The translations under genes and the position numbers were made by a program. The notes under the pieces were generated by a model, which saw only the letters and a list, made by a program, of their open reading frames with translations, was not told where the DNA came from and did no database searches. Shown one piece after another: positions 1 to 7,291 of a stretch of 64,000 nt of DNA (positions are counted from its first letter, which is position 1; the number at the start of each line of letters is the position of its first letter). This DNA is from Microcella sp. Lineage in GTDB: Bacteria; Actinomycetota; Actinomycetes; Actinomycetales; Microbacteriaceae. The stretch lies in assembly GCF_019739195.1 (NCBI RefSeq), contig NZ_JAHHDS010000002.1, forward strand, positions 1-64,000, given 5' to 3'.

Positions 1-1
1 G

Positions 2-49
2 TGTTGAGTCTCATGACTTAAGCAACGGATGTCTCACGACATAGGCAAC
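2..49 (+). repeat. Tandemly duplicated IS481 end motif
   Basis: Two direct copies of the element's terminal motif lie head to tail at about 2-26 and 25-49. Shared core: GTCTCA, then GAC, then GCAAC at the 3' side. The inner copy (28-49) matches the right end even better than the outer one: the 22 bases 28-49 differ from the reverse complement of 1278-1299 at only three positions. These may be two transposase binding sites, or the scar of a nested end. Confidence 0.7.
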
Positions 50-72
50 ACTCTTCTGCGGCAGGCTCGCGA

Positions 73-1269
73 GTGTCTCGAGCCCACCTCATCGTCACCG
101 CGATCACCGTCCAAGGCCTCACTCAAGCCCAAGCAGCCCGCACCTACGGCTTGTCTCCGAGCCGCGTCAGCCGCATCATGGCCCGCTGGCGCCGAGAGGG
201 CGAGGCCGGACTCGAACAACGATCGCGACGGCCGAAGACCTCTCCCAACGCCACCCCTGCCGCCACGGTCGAGGTGATCGTGAACCTACGAGCGAACCTA
301 CAAACTCGAGGCCTGGATCACGGCCCCGCGACGATCGCCTGGCACCTTCAGCACCACCACGGCATCACCGTTTCCCGGGCCACCATCGCGCGCATCCTCA
401 GCCGCGAAGGTCTCGTGACTCCCGAACCAAAGAAACGACCGAAGTCCTCCTACATTCGCTTCCAAGCCGACCTGCCCAACGAGTGCTGGCAATCCGACTT
501 CACCCACTTTTCTCTCGCCGACGGCACCGGCACGGAGATCCTCACCTTCCTCGACGACTGCACACGACTGGCCATCTCAGTCACCGCCCACACTCGCGTG
601 ACCACACCCCACGTGCTGGCTGCCTTCCGGGCCGCGATCACCGAGCACGGCCCTCCGCAGGCAACCTTGACCGATAACGGCATGGTCTTCACCGTCCGCC
701 TGGCCGGCTGGGGGCGCCAGGGAGGCCGCAACGCTTTCGAAGCAGAACTCCACAGTCGCGGCATCGAGCAGCGCAACGGCTCCCCCTCGCACCCGCAAAC
801 GCAAGGCAAAGTCGAGCGGTTTCAGCAGACGCTGAAGAAATGGCTTCGAGCTCAACCGCCAGCCGAAACGCTGCAGCAGCTGCAAGAGCAACTCGATGAG
901 TTCGTCAGCTACTACAACCAGCACCGCCCTCACCGATCGCTCCCGCACCACTCAACCCCAGCAGCCCGCTACCGGGCACTACCGAAGGCGACACCCCGAG
1001 GAGCACAGCACCGGGTAGCTGACTCGCACGACCGCATCCGACATGACCGCGTCGACAAGAACGGCACCGTTTGCTTACGCGTACACAGCGGCATGCGACA
1101 CATCAGCCTGGGCCGACCGCACGTCGGCACCCGCGTGCTGATCCTCGCCCAAGACCTCAACGTCACCGTCATCAACGCCACCACAGGAGAAGTGATCCGC
1201 GAGCTCGTGATCGACCTCGAACGGAACTATCAGCCCCTAGAAAAGGCCAACGGCCGAACCCAAAAATAG
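73..1269 (+). CDS. IS481-family DDE transposase
   Basis: Transposase of 398 aa starting at GTG. The N-terminus carries a helix-turn-helix (about 12-45, with the SPSRVSRIMARWRREG stretch) and a second HTH-like segment (about 85-112). The integrase core follows: D142 in QSDFTHF, D201 in TDNG and E248 in GKVERF give a DDE triad, and the YYNQHRPHRSL motif near 288 is typical of IS481/IS3-type enzymes. The C-terminal tail of about 100 residues is a beta-rich extension common in longer IS481 members. The length is normal and no frameshift is seen, so the element may be active. Confidence 0.93.
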   Translation: MSRAHLIVTAITVQGLTQAQAARTYGLSPSRVSRIMARWRREGEAGLEQRSRRPKTSPNATPAATVEVIVNLRANLQTRGLDHGPATIAWHLQHHHGITVSRATIARILSREGLVTPEPKKRPKSSYIRFQADLPNECWQSDFTHFSLADGTGTEILTFLDDCTRLAISVTAHTRVTTPHVLAAFRAAITEHGPPQATLTDNGMVFTVRLAGWGRQGGRNAFEAELHSRGIEQRNGSPSHPQTQGKVERFQQTLKKWLRAQPPAETLQQLQEQLDEFVSYYNQHRPHRSLPHHSTPAARYRALPKATPRGAQHRVADSHDRIRHDRVDKNGTVCLRVHSGMRHISLGRPHVGTRVLILAQDLNVTVINATTGEVIRELVIDLERNYQPLEKANGRTQK

Positions 1270-1277
1270 GTTCGGCC

Positions 1278-1302
1278 GTTGCAGATGTCTTGAGACATCA
1301 CA
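1278..1302 (-). repeat. IS481 right inverted repeat
   Basis: Reverse complement begins TGTGATGTCTCAAGACAT and ends GCAAC. It pairs with the left end at 2-26 and with the inner copy at 28-49. It starts 8 bases after the transposase stop codon. Confidence 0.8.
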
Positions 1303-1336
1303 GCGAGTGGCAAGTTGGGATTTGTCCCTGGTGCTC

Positions 1337-1399
1337 CCCCAGACGCGGCGGAGCCGCGACTGGGGCCCCTCGCGCCGGGGGCCCACCTGCTCGCAGGTG
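1337..1399. other. Two hairpins between IS481 and the tRNA terminator
   Basis: The sequence around 1337-1364 folds into a 13-bp stem with one mismatch (CCCCAGACGCGGC against GCCGCGACTGGGG). A second stem, CACCTG/CAGGTG, is at 1384-1399. Neither is followed by a T-run. They could be transcription-blocking structures or remnants of a repeat. The function is not known. Confidence 0.4.
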
Positions 1400-1420
1400 C
1401 AACCTTGATTAGCCCGAGGA

Positions 1421-1460
1421 AATGTGAAAAGGCCGTCCTATTGGACGGCCTTTTCACATT
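1421..1460 (-). terminator. Rho-independent terminator of tRNA-Pro
   Basis: A perfect 18-bp inverted repeat (1421-1438 and 1443-1460) encloses a 4-base loop. The GC core GGCCGTCC/GGACGGCC is flanked by an A-run and a T-run. It lies 3 bases downstream of the tRNA 3' end on the minus strand. Confidence 0.9.
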
Positions 1461-1463
1461 TGG

Positions 1464-1537
<74 letters not shown>

Positions 1538-1598
1538 TGGCTGGCCCGGTCGTGCGTGGGCCGTAGGAGAGTCTAGTGCAGGTAGAGGGGAGCAGCGG

Positions 1599-2444
1599 TC
1601 AAGGCTGGGTGAGCAGGGTGAGAGCGCTGGGGTCATGGGCCGCGAGTACGCGCAGCGTCGGCTCGCTTGACGTCAGCTCGGTGATGCGGCGCGCCGTCTC
1701 GAGCTGGTCGGCACGGTCTCCGACGTCGGGCACGATGCCGCGCGACAGCAGCTCGGGGTCGTAGGTGACGTCGCCGACGAGCAGCAGGGGCGCAGCATCC
1801 GCTCGGCGAATCAGCAGACTCATCGAACCGGGGCTGTGCCCGGGGGTCGGCATAAGCACGAGGCTGCCGTCGTCGAAGAGGTCGAACTCGTCAGCGTCGG
1901 TGAAGGGCACCGGCGTGAGGGTGACGCCGGGGGGCGGGATGCGCGCGGCGAGCACCCCGTGCAGCTCGGGCGTCTTCTGCTCGAGCAGGGCGAGCTCGGC
2001 GGGGGCCACGTAGACGGGCACGTTGGTGAACGGCGCGAGGTTGCCGGCGTGGTCTTGGTGCAGGTGCGAAAGAGCCACGTGGGTGATGTCGCCGGCGGTG
2101 AAGCCGAGCGCGGCCAGCTGGGCGGTCAAGGTCTGCTCGGCGGGCACGCGAAAGCGGGCTTGGCGGCGGTAGACCCAGCCGAGCATCCCGCCCGGATAGT
2201 AGCCAGGGTCGGTGAGCGAGTCGGGGCTCTGCCCGGTGTCGAAGAGCACCGTGCCGCGCTCGTGCTCGATGACGAAGGCGAGCACGGGCAGCCAGGGGCT
2301 CCAGGTGCGGGCGGTGAGGGTCCACCACAGCATCGGAGTGCCCGTGCCCTCAATGTTCTTCGGGCGCACCTGCACCTCGCCGAGGGTGATGGCGTGCACG
2401 GCGCGCACGGGGCCGTGCGTCGTGGTCGAGGTGGCGCGGGTCAT
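1599..2444 (-). CDS. Metallo-beta-lactamase-fold hydrolase (AHL-lactonase-like)
   Basis: A 281-aa protein of the metallo-beta-lactamase superfamily. The zinc motif HLHQDH is at 127-132, with H203 (TPGHSPGS), D225 (VGDVTYD) and a last ligand H270 (AAHDP). This ligand set and the length resemble the N-acyl-homoserine-lactonase/glyoxalase-II-like branch rather than true beta-lactamases. There is no signal peptide, so it is probably cytosolic. The substrate cannot be read from sequence; a lactone or ester is plausible. It is the last gene of a minus-strand run that starts with the MFS exporter, 24 bp after the HEPN gene, and it ends close to tRNA-Pro. Confidence 0.85.
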   Translation of the reverse strand: MTRATSTTTHGPVRAVHAITLGEVQVRPKNIEGTGTPMLWWTLTARTWSPWLPVLAFVIEHERGTVLFDTGQSPDSLTDPGYYPGGMLGWVYRRQARFRVPAEQTLTAQLAALGFTAGDITHVALSHLHQDHAGNLAPFTNVPVYVAPAELALLEQKTPELHGVLAARIPPPGVTLTPVPFTDADEFDLFDDGSLVLMPTPGHSPGSMSLLIRRADAAPLLLVGDVTYDPELLSRGIVPDVGDRADQLETARRITELTSSEPTLRVLAAHDPSALTLLTQP

Positions 2445-2468
2445 CGGGCCAGTCTGCCCGAATGCGAT

Positions 2469-2930
2469 TCAGAAAGGAGAGAGGTGCGGCAGCACGAGCT
2501 GCGCTGCTTGCACGGCGTCTCGTGCTACTGCGATCGCGTCGGCGGCGTTCTCCATCGACGCTTGTGGGGCGCCAGCATCGGGGTACTCGTTGTCGTTGCG
2601 CAAGCGCCGAATGCGATCGACCTGGCGGCCGATTCGGTTTGGCGGGTCAAGTTGGGCACTCGCTGCGTCCGTGACCGCGATGTGACCGCCTCGATGGGTG
2701 GGTCTCAGCCCCTGCGCGAGCAAGAGGGCCACGAGGGCTTTGCGAGCCGCGTCGTAAGCGACGGCCACCGCCGCCACAGGGTCGCTCGACAGCGACGACT
2801 GCGCCGTCGCGATGTGGGTGTCGCACAGGTCGAGCGAGGCGAGCGCGAATTCGGGGTTCGGGGTGACCCTCTCGAGTTCACCTCGGTTCAGAAGCTGGTC
2901 TATGACTGCCGTGCCTTGCTGCCACGTCAT
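2469..2930 (-). CDS. HEPN-domain protein, putative partner of HTH-MNT protein
   Basis: A helical protein of about 153 aa. The ATG at 2930 is preferred over an upstream in-frame start because a GAGGGG ribosome site lies just before it. The segment with AYDAARKALVALLLAQGLR (about 59-77) followed by RIRRLRNDNEYPD (about 106-118) is the layout of HEPN proteins, with the second block where RNase-type HEPN proteins carry R-x4-H. Here the His is not present (R-N-D-N-E-Y), so RNase activity is doubtful. The start lies inside the 3' end of the upstream MNT gene (53-bp overlap), which suggests coupled translation and a two-gene module. Confidence 0.7.
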   Translation of the reverse strand: MTWQQGTAVIDQLLNRGELERVTPNPEFALASLDLCDTHIATAQSSLSSDPVAAVAVAYDAARKALVALLLAQGLRPTHRGGHIAVTDAASAQLDPPNRIGRQVDRIRRLRNDNEYPDAGAPQASMENAADAIAVARDAVQAAQLVLPHLSPF

Positions 2931-3516
2931 GTGCGCCCCTCGTGTCGACGGCCAAGTCGACCCATGGTCGCGCACGCACCGTCTCGACGAAGGGGTCATC
3001 CACAGCAGCCCAACGGTCCGGCGTCATCGTGGTGACGTTAACCTCGCGACGAAGGGCCTGCTCGACGCGGCGCGCAGCGTCGTATACCTCATCGAGGTCG
3101 GGTTCACCGACAACGAGCACGTCGATGTCTCGAGGGGGCGGCCCGGGTTCGCCGCTGCGTCGCGCAGCCCATGAACCGAAGATCGCGGCATAATCGATGC
3201 CCGGCACAGTCGCTAGCTCGCGAGCGATGACCGGTTGCGGCCCGTAGGTAAAAAGCGCAATCTCACGAAGGGCATCGCTCAACGGATGCGCGGGGTTCGG
3301 TCGATAGACAGCTCGCCGGCCCACCGACTCCGCGACGAGAAGCTCGGCGTCGGCCAATCGTGAGAGTTCGCGCGTCACCGTCGGCAGGCTTGTGCCGACC
3401 AACCGCGCGAGGTCACTGGCCGTTTCGCCGCGCTCGCTCAGTTCAAGCGCGGCAAGGATCTGCCCCTGTGTGTCGGAGCGCAGGAGCGGAAACAGCGCAG
3501 ACGGCTTTACTTTCAT
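2878..3516 (-). CDS. HTH-fused MNT nucleotidyltransferase (antitoxin-like)
   Basis: About 212 aa in two parts. Residues 10-75 form an ArsR/MarR-like winged helix (ASDLARLVGTSLPTVTRELSRL). Residues 105-160 form a minimal nucleotidyltransferase core with GSW at 114-116 and the metal-binding DID at 130-132. In HEPN-MNT modules the MNT protein counteracts the HEPN protein, in some cases by AMP transfer; the extra DNA-binding domain here suggests autoregulation. The start is uncertain: ATG 3516 or ATG 3525. Both lie in or next to a perfect palindrome, and neither has a clear ribosome site. The HEPN gene overlaps the 3' end. Confidence 0.78.
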   Translation of the reverse strand: MKVKPSALFPLLRSDTQGQILAALELSERGETASDLARLVGTSLPTVTRELSRLADAELLVAESVGRRAVYRPNPAHPLSDALREIALFTYGPQPVIARELATVPGIDYAAIFGSWAARRSGEPGPPPRDIDVLVVGEPDLDEVYDAARRVEQALRREVNVTTMTPDRWAAVDDPFVETVRARPWVDLAVDTRGAHDVAARHGSHRPASEPR

Positions 3517-3547
3517 AAAATGCATGCTAGCAAACGTTTTATGAAAG
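3510..3547. promoter_or_regulatory. Palindromic operator candidate of HTH-MNT gene
   Basis: Perfect 11-bp arms CTTTCATAAAA (3510-3520) and TTTTATGAAAG (3537-3547) are separated by 16 bases. The region is AT-rich in a GC-rich neighbourhood. It lies exactly between the MFS stop codon and the MNT start, and the ATG at 3516 falls inside the left arm. This fits autorepression by the winged-helix domain, which is an inference. Confidence 0.6.
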
Positions 3548-5083
3548 CTACTTGTTGGCCACCCCACGTGAGCGCCTCGGCCCGAACGTCGCCGTGATCG
3601 CCGCGGTCAGCGCGAGCACGACTGCCGCCACGAGTAGGGCCGTCGTCACACCGTCGAGGAAGGCCTGCTTGGCGGCGGCGATGACGGGCTCGGCGGCGGC
3701 TCCGAACTCGGCGACCCGGTCTGATTGAGCGAAAGCGATCGACGATTCGACGGCGGCGCCGATCGCGGGCGGCAGGCCCGCGATCGCATCCTGAACCCCC
3801 GATTTGTACGTGGCCGTCAAGATGCTGCCGAGCACCGCGATGCCAAGCGCGCTGCCGAATTCGCGGGCCGTGTCGTTGACGGCCGACGCCACGCCCTGCT
3901 TGCCCGGCGGCAGCGACTGGGTGATCGCCGTCGTCGACGGAGCCCCCGAGAGTGCCATGCCGATCGCGAAGAGCACGATTCCAGACCCGAAGACCGCGTA
4001 GTTCAGCTCGACCTCGAGCTGTGCGAAGACGACGAACGCGGCCGCGATGAGGATGAGGCCGACGGGGGCGACGCGACGATAGCCGAAGCGTTCGGCCAGG
4101 CGCGGCGAGAAGCGCGCGAGCGGAATCAGGATGAACGGCATCGGCAGCAGGCACGCCGCCGCCCACAGCGGGCTCAGCCCGGCCACGAACTGCAGGTACT
4201 GCAGCGCCGCGAAGAAGAAGCCAAAGGCGGCGAAGAACTGCACGGCGAGCGAGAGGCTGCCCATGCCGAAGCCGCGCACGGCGAACAGACGCGGGTCGAG
4301 CAGCGGGGCTGGGCTGCGCCACTCCCAGGCGACGAAGGCGGCAAGGGCGGCGAGCCCCGCTGCGAGCACGCCGAGGGCGAGCGGGTCGTCTCCCCCGCGC
4401 TCCGGAATCTCGATGATGCCGAACACGATTCCCCCGACGGCGAGCAGGCTCAGCACCGCGCCGAACCCGTCGAAGCGGGGTGGATGCTCGTCTCGCCCTC
4501 GGGGAACCACCAGTACGGTGCCCACGAAGCCTGTCGCCGCGAGCGCGACGTTGAGCCAGAAGAACGACGGCCACTCGAACCACTGCAGCAGCAGCGCGGC
4601 CACGAACACGCCGATCGCGGCTCCACCGCCCGCGACGCCCACCCAGACGCCGACGGCCTTGCCGCGCTGCTCGAGCGGAAACGTCGTCGTGATGACCGAG
4701 AGGGTCGTCGGCATGATCGCGGCCGCGCCGATGCCCATGACGGCGCGCAGGACGATGAGTGTGCTGGGGGTCTCAGCGAACGCCGCCGCGCCGGCCGCGA
4801 CGCCGAAGATCGCGAGGCCCACGAGCAGAATGCCCTTGCGGCCCAGCCTGTCGCCGATCGCGCCCGAAGCGAGCAGCAGGCCGGCGAAGATGACGGTGTA
4901 GGCGTCGACGATCCAGGTGAGCTCGGTCTGGCTCGCGCCCGTCGCGCGGGCGAGGCTCGGCAGGGCGACGTTGAGTCCGCTGACCGCGGAGACGACCGTC
5001 ATGAGCGAGATGCTCACGACGAGCAGTACGAGGCGCGTGCGGTGGGGGCTCAGCAGTGCGGGCTCGGGTGAGGTGGAGGTCAC
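3548..5083 (-). CDS. MFS drug exporter, DHA2 (EmrB/QacA) type
   Basis: A 511-aa integral membrane protein with about 14 hydrophobic segments, the usual number for the DHA2 branch of proton-coupled multidrug exporters. MFS motif A is visible as GAIGDRLGRKG (about 74-84), motif B as LIVLRAVMGIGAAAIMPTTLS, and a motif-C-like GGGAAIGVFVAALL in segment 5. The start is GTG, preceded by TAGCAT seven bases upstream, so a leaderless transcript is likely. It heads a minus-strand run with the MNT-HEPN pair and the hydrolase. The substrate is unknown. Confidence 0.9.
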   Translation of the reverse strand: MTSTSPEPALLSPHRTRLVLLVVSISLMTVVSAVSGLNVALPSLARATGASQTELTWIVDAYTVIFAGLLLASGAIGDRLGRKGILLVGLAIFGVAAGAAAFAETPSTLIVLRAVMGIGAAAIMPTTLSVITTTFPLEQRGKAVGVWVGVAGGGAAIGVFVAALLLQWFEWPSFFWLNVALAATGFVGTVLVVPRGRDEHPPRFDGFGAVLSLLAVGGIVFGIIEIPERGGDDPLALGVLAAGLAALAAFVAWEWRSPAPLLDPRLFAVRGFGMGSLSLAVQFFAAFGFFFAALQYLQFVAGLSPLWAAACLLPMPFILIPLARFSPRLAERFGYRRVAPVGLILIAAAFVVFAQLEVELNYAVFGSGIVLFAIGMALSGAPSTTAITQSLPPGKQGVASAVNDTAREFGSALGIAVLGSILTATYKSGVQDAIAGLPPAIGAAVESSIAFAQSDRVAEFGAAAEPVIAAAKQAFLDGVTTALLVAAVVLALTAAITATFGPRRSRGVANK

Positions 5084-5090
5084 GGTCGTG

Positions 5091-5126
5091 ATGCTACGCC
5101 CGCAGCGGCGGCGCGGCGCATATCGT
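5091..5126. promoter_or_regulatory. Divergent leaderless promoters (MFS and small membrane gene)
   Basis: Minus strand: -10 box TAGCAT (complement of 5091-5096), 7 bases before the MFS GTG. Plus strand: -10 box TATCGT (5121-5126), 7 bases before ATG 5134. Both spacings put the transcription start at or next to the start codon. No convincing -35 boxes were seen. Confidence 0.55.
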
Positions 5127-5133
5127 AGAGGGC

Positions 5134-5481
5134 ATGAGCGAGCATCCCTCTGACGAATCGCCTCGTGACCGCAGCGGGTCGGCCGGCGCGCGCGGAGCCT
5201 GGATGGCGAGTGGGCTCACGTTCTTCGTCGTCGGCGTCGCCTTCAGCCTGACGATGCCCGACAATTTCGCCATCGGCATCACCTTCTTAGCGCTCGGCGT
5301 CGTGTTCTTCTCGCTGTCGGCGACGCAGCGCGCGCCGGGTGAGGGGGCTGGCGGCGAGGGTGCTGAGGATGCTCCGCCTGAGGCGCCGGGGTCGGCAGGG
5401 TCGGCGGGGTCAGCGGGGTCGGCGGGGTCGGCGGGGTCACCGGAGTCGCCCGAGCCGCCGTCGGAGCCTTCGCCGCGCTAG
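5134..5481 (+). CDS. Small two-helix membrane protein with GSA repeat tail
   Basis: 115 aa, no recognised family. The short polar N-terminus (MSEHPSDESPRDRSG) is followed by two hydrophobic helices (about 23-41 and 46-63). The cytosolic-looking tail then has five Gly-Ser-Ala units and a Pro/Glu/Ser-rich end. The helical part resembles small conserved actinobacterial membrane proteins of unknown function. It has its own leaderless-type promoter, divergent from the MFS gene. Confidence 0.7.
   Translation: MSEHPSDESPRDRSGSAGARGAWMASGLTFFVVGVAFSLTMPDNFAIGITFLALGVVFFSLSATQRAPGEGAGGEGAEDAPPEAPGSAGSAGSAGSAGSAGSPESPEPPSEPSPR
5389..5442 (+). repeat. 9-bp tandem repeat coding for GSA units
   Basis: Five in-frame 9-bp units of the form GGG-TC(G/A)-GC(A/G) at 5389-5433, plus a sixth degenerate unit to 5442. 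The repeat is likely length-variable by slippage. Because the unit is a multiple of three, it would change linker length without breaking the gene. Confidence 0.8.
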
Positions 5482-5552
5482 CGACTCCTCCACACTCGAC
5501 CGGCTCTTCTTCTTCTCCGCCTTCTGGGCTGCTCGCGCCCGAATGTCGGTGG

Positions 5553-5568
5553 TCGAACGTATGTTCTA
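5553..5568. promoter_or_regulatory. LexA (SOS) box candidate
   Basis: The sequence TCGAACGTATGTTCTA differs at one position from the actinobacterial LexA palindrome TCGAAC-N4-GTTCGA. It lies 43 bases before the start of the DUF222/HNH gene. In M. tuberculosis, members of this 13E12/DUF222 repeat family are known LexA targets, which supports the reading. Confidence 0.65.
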
Positions 5569-7009
5569 TGCATCAGAACCGGCTCGCGAGACTCAGGAGG
5601 GGTGGCGACCATGACGTTGCTCAACGCTGCCCCAGCGGCGACGCCGACTACCGCCCTGCCATCGTCCATGGCGCGGGTGGCGCTGTCGATCGCACTGCCC
5701 GCCGCGCCGGCCGCCACGCCGGCTGCGGTGCTGTCTGCGGCTCTCTCTGCGGCGGTGGATGCTCTCGCCCTCGTTCCCCGCGAGCCCGACTCTTTCCGTC
5801 CCCTCGGTGACGACGTCTTGCTCGAGCTCACCCGTCTGGCCGCTGACGAAGTGCGCCTCGCGCAACTGCATGTGTCGCTTCTGGCGGGCGAGATCGCGCG
5901 GCGCTCGGCTCCTGAACTGGGGTCGCTCGGGTTGGCCCAGCGCACTGGGCACCGCACGCCCGATGAACTCGTGCGCGTCACGACCGGCACCCGCGTCGCG
6001 GATGCTCGCACCGCCGTGCGGGTCGGCTCAGCGCTCAGCGCACCAGTGGGCGGGTCTGGCGACGAAGCGAGTGACTCGCCCTCGCCGGTTGCAGTCGCGG
6101 TGCTTGAGGGGCGTGTGAGCGTCGCCGTCGCTGACGCCATCACGACCGGGCTCGGTTCGCCCTCACCCGCAGTGTCTGACGCCGTGCTCCACGAGGCCGC
6201 AGCGCGACTGCTCCCCCGCATCGACGGTCTCGACGCCGATCGGGCAGCTCGCGAAGCCCGGGCCGAGCGCGACCAGCTCGATGTCGACGGCATCGCCGAG
6301 CGCGAAAAGACGCGGCGCGAGCAGCGGTCGTTCCGCATCGGGCGGCGCGCCGACGGCATGGGCTACGCGCACTGGGTGCTCGACCCCGAGACGTTCGCGA
6401 TCGTGAGCGAGGTCTATGACCGCGTCACGTCGCCGAAGCGCGCTGTGCCGAGTTTCGACGGCGACGACAGTGACGATGGCACGCGAGCTGACTCTCATGC
6501 TGACGATCGACGTTCTGGGTCGACGTCTGCCGACCAGCGCGCGACCGATGCACGAGCGACAGATCAGCGATCGACCGAGCAACGCGCGAGCGACACGTTC
6601 GCCGAGTTACTGCGCCAGGGCGTCGCCGCCGACACCTCGCAGCTGCTGGGTGACGGGCCGGTCGGCGTGCGCGTCATCGTGGCTGGCCGCGCGCTCGACG
6701 AGCGAGGCGGGCGGGGCTACCTCGAAGGGCAGCCCGACGCCGTGTCGATTGAGACCGTCGAACGGCACGCCTGCAGCACCGGAACCGTGATCCTGACGGT
6801 CGACGGCGACCCCGAGAACGCGGGCCAGCCGCTCAATCTTGGTCGTGAGCGTCGACTCTTCAGTCGGAGCCAACGACTGGCCCTCGCCGCCCGCGACGGC
6901 GGATGCCGACGGCCCGGGTGCGAGAGACCACCCTCCTGGTGTGAGGTGGGCTTGCCCGGGTTTGACGGACATCGTGACAGCGACCTATTGGTCGCGGGAA
7001 GGTGTTCTC

Positions 7010-7291
7010 ATGGCTCGGGAGTTTTCGCAGGAGTTCAAGGATCAAGTCGTCGAGCTCTACCGGCGCGGTCGAACGTTCAAGGACCTCGCGAGGGAGTTCG
7101 ACCTGTCGGCCACGACCATCTCGAACTGGGTGAGAGTGGCCGACAAGAAATCTGCGCAGCCGCCACCCGGGGAGCCGCCGGAATCGGATAAGGCCAAAGT
7201 TGCCCGGCTCGAGCGGGAGCTCGCAGAACGCAATGAGGAGTTAGAGGTTCTGGGAAAAGCATTGGCCTTCTTCGCCAGGCGACACCGATAG
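7010..7291 (+). CDS. IS3-family OrfA (DNA-binding subunit)
   Basis: 93 aa. An HTH (about 5-45: QEFKDQVVELYRRGRTFKDL then SATTISNWVR) recognises the element ends. A leucine-zipper-like coiled coil follows (about 65-88, KVARLERELAERNEELEVLG). The ATG at 7010 is 39 bases inside the left inverted repeat. The 3' end overlaps the orfB frame and contains the slippery heptamer. OrfA alone typically acts as an inhibitor; fused to OrfB it forms the transposase. Confidence 0.92.
   Translation: MAREFSQEFKDQVVELYRRGRTFKDLAREFDLSATTISNWVRVADKKSAQPPPGEPPESDKAKVARLERELAERNEELEVLGKALAFFARRHR

Larger units (their letters stand above)
2..1302 (+). mobile_element. IS481-family insertion sequence, complete
   Basis: A single-transposase element. 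The outer ends match as imperfect 25-bp inverted repeats: 2-26 against the reverse complement of 1278-1302. Both begin TGT and share the blocks GTCTCA, GAC and GCAAC. The transposase (73-1269) fills the interior. IS481 elements normally have one DDE transposase gene and TGT-starting ends, which fits. The left end is one base inside the window, so a target duplication cannot be checked. Confidence 0.85.

Noticed and set aside
1836-5071. Long plus-strand open frames opposite the hydrolase, HEPN/MNT and MFS genes
   Set aside because: They have Arg/Gly/Ala-biased composition without domain motifs. They mirror real minus-strand genes and are the usual antisense shadows of GC-rich DNA.
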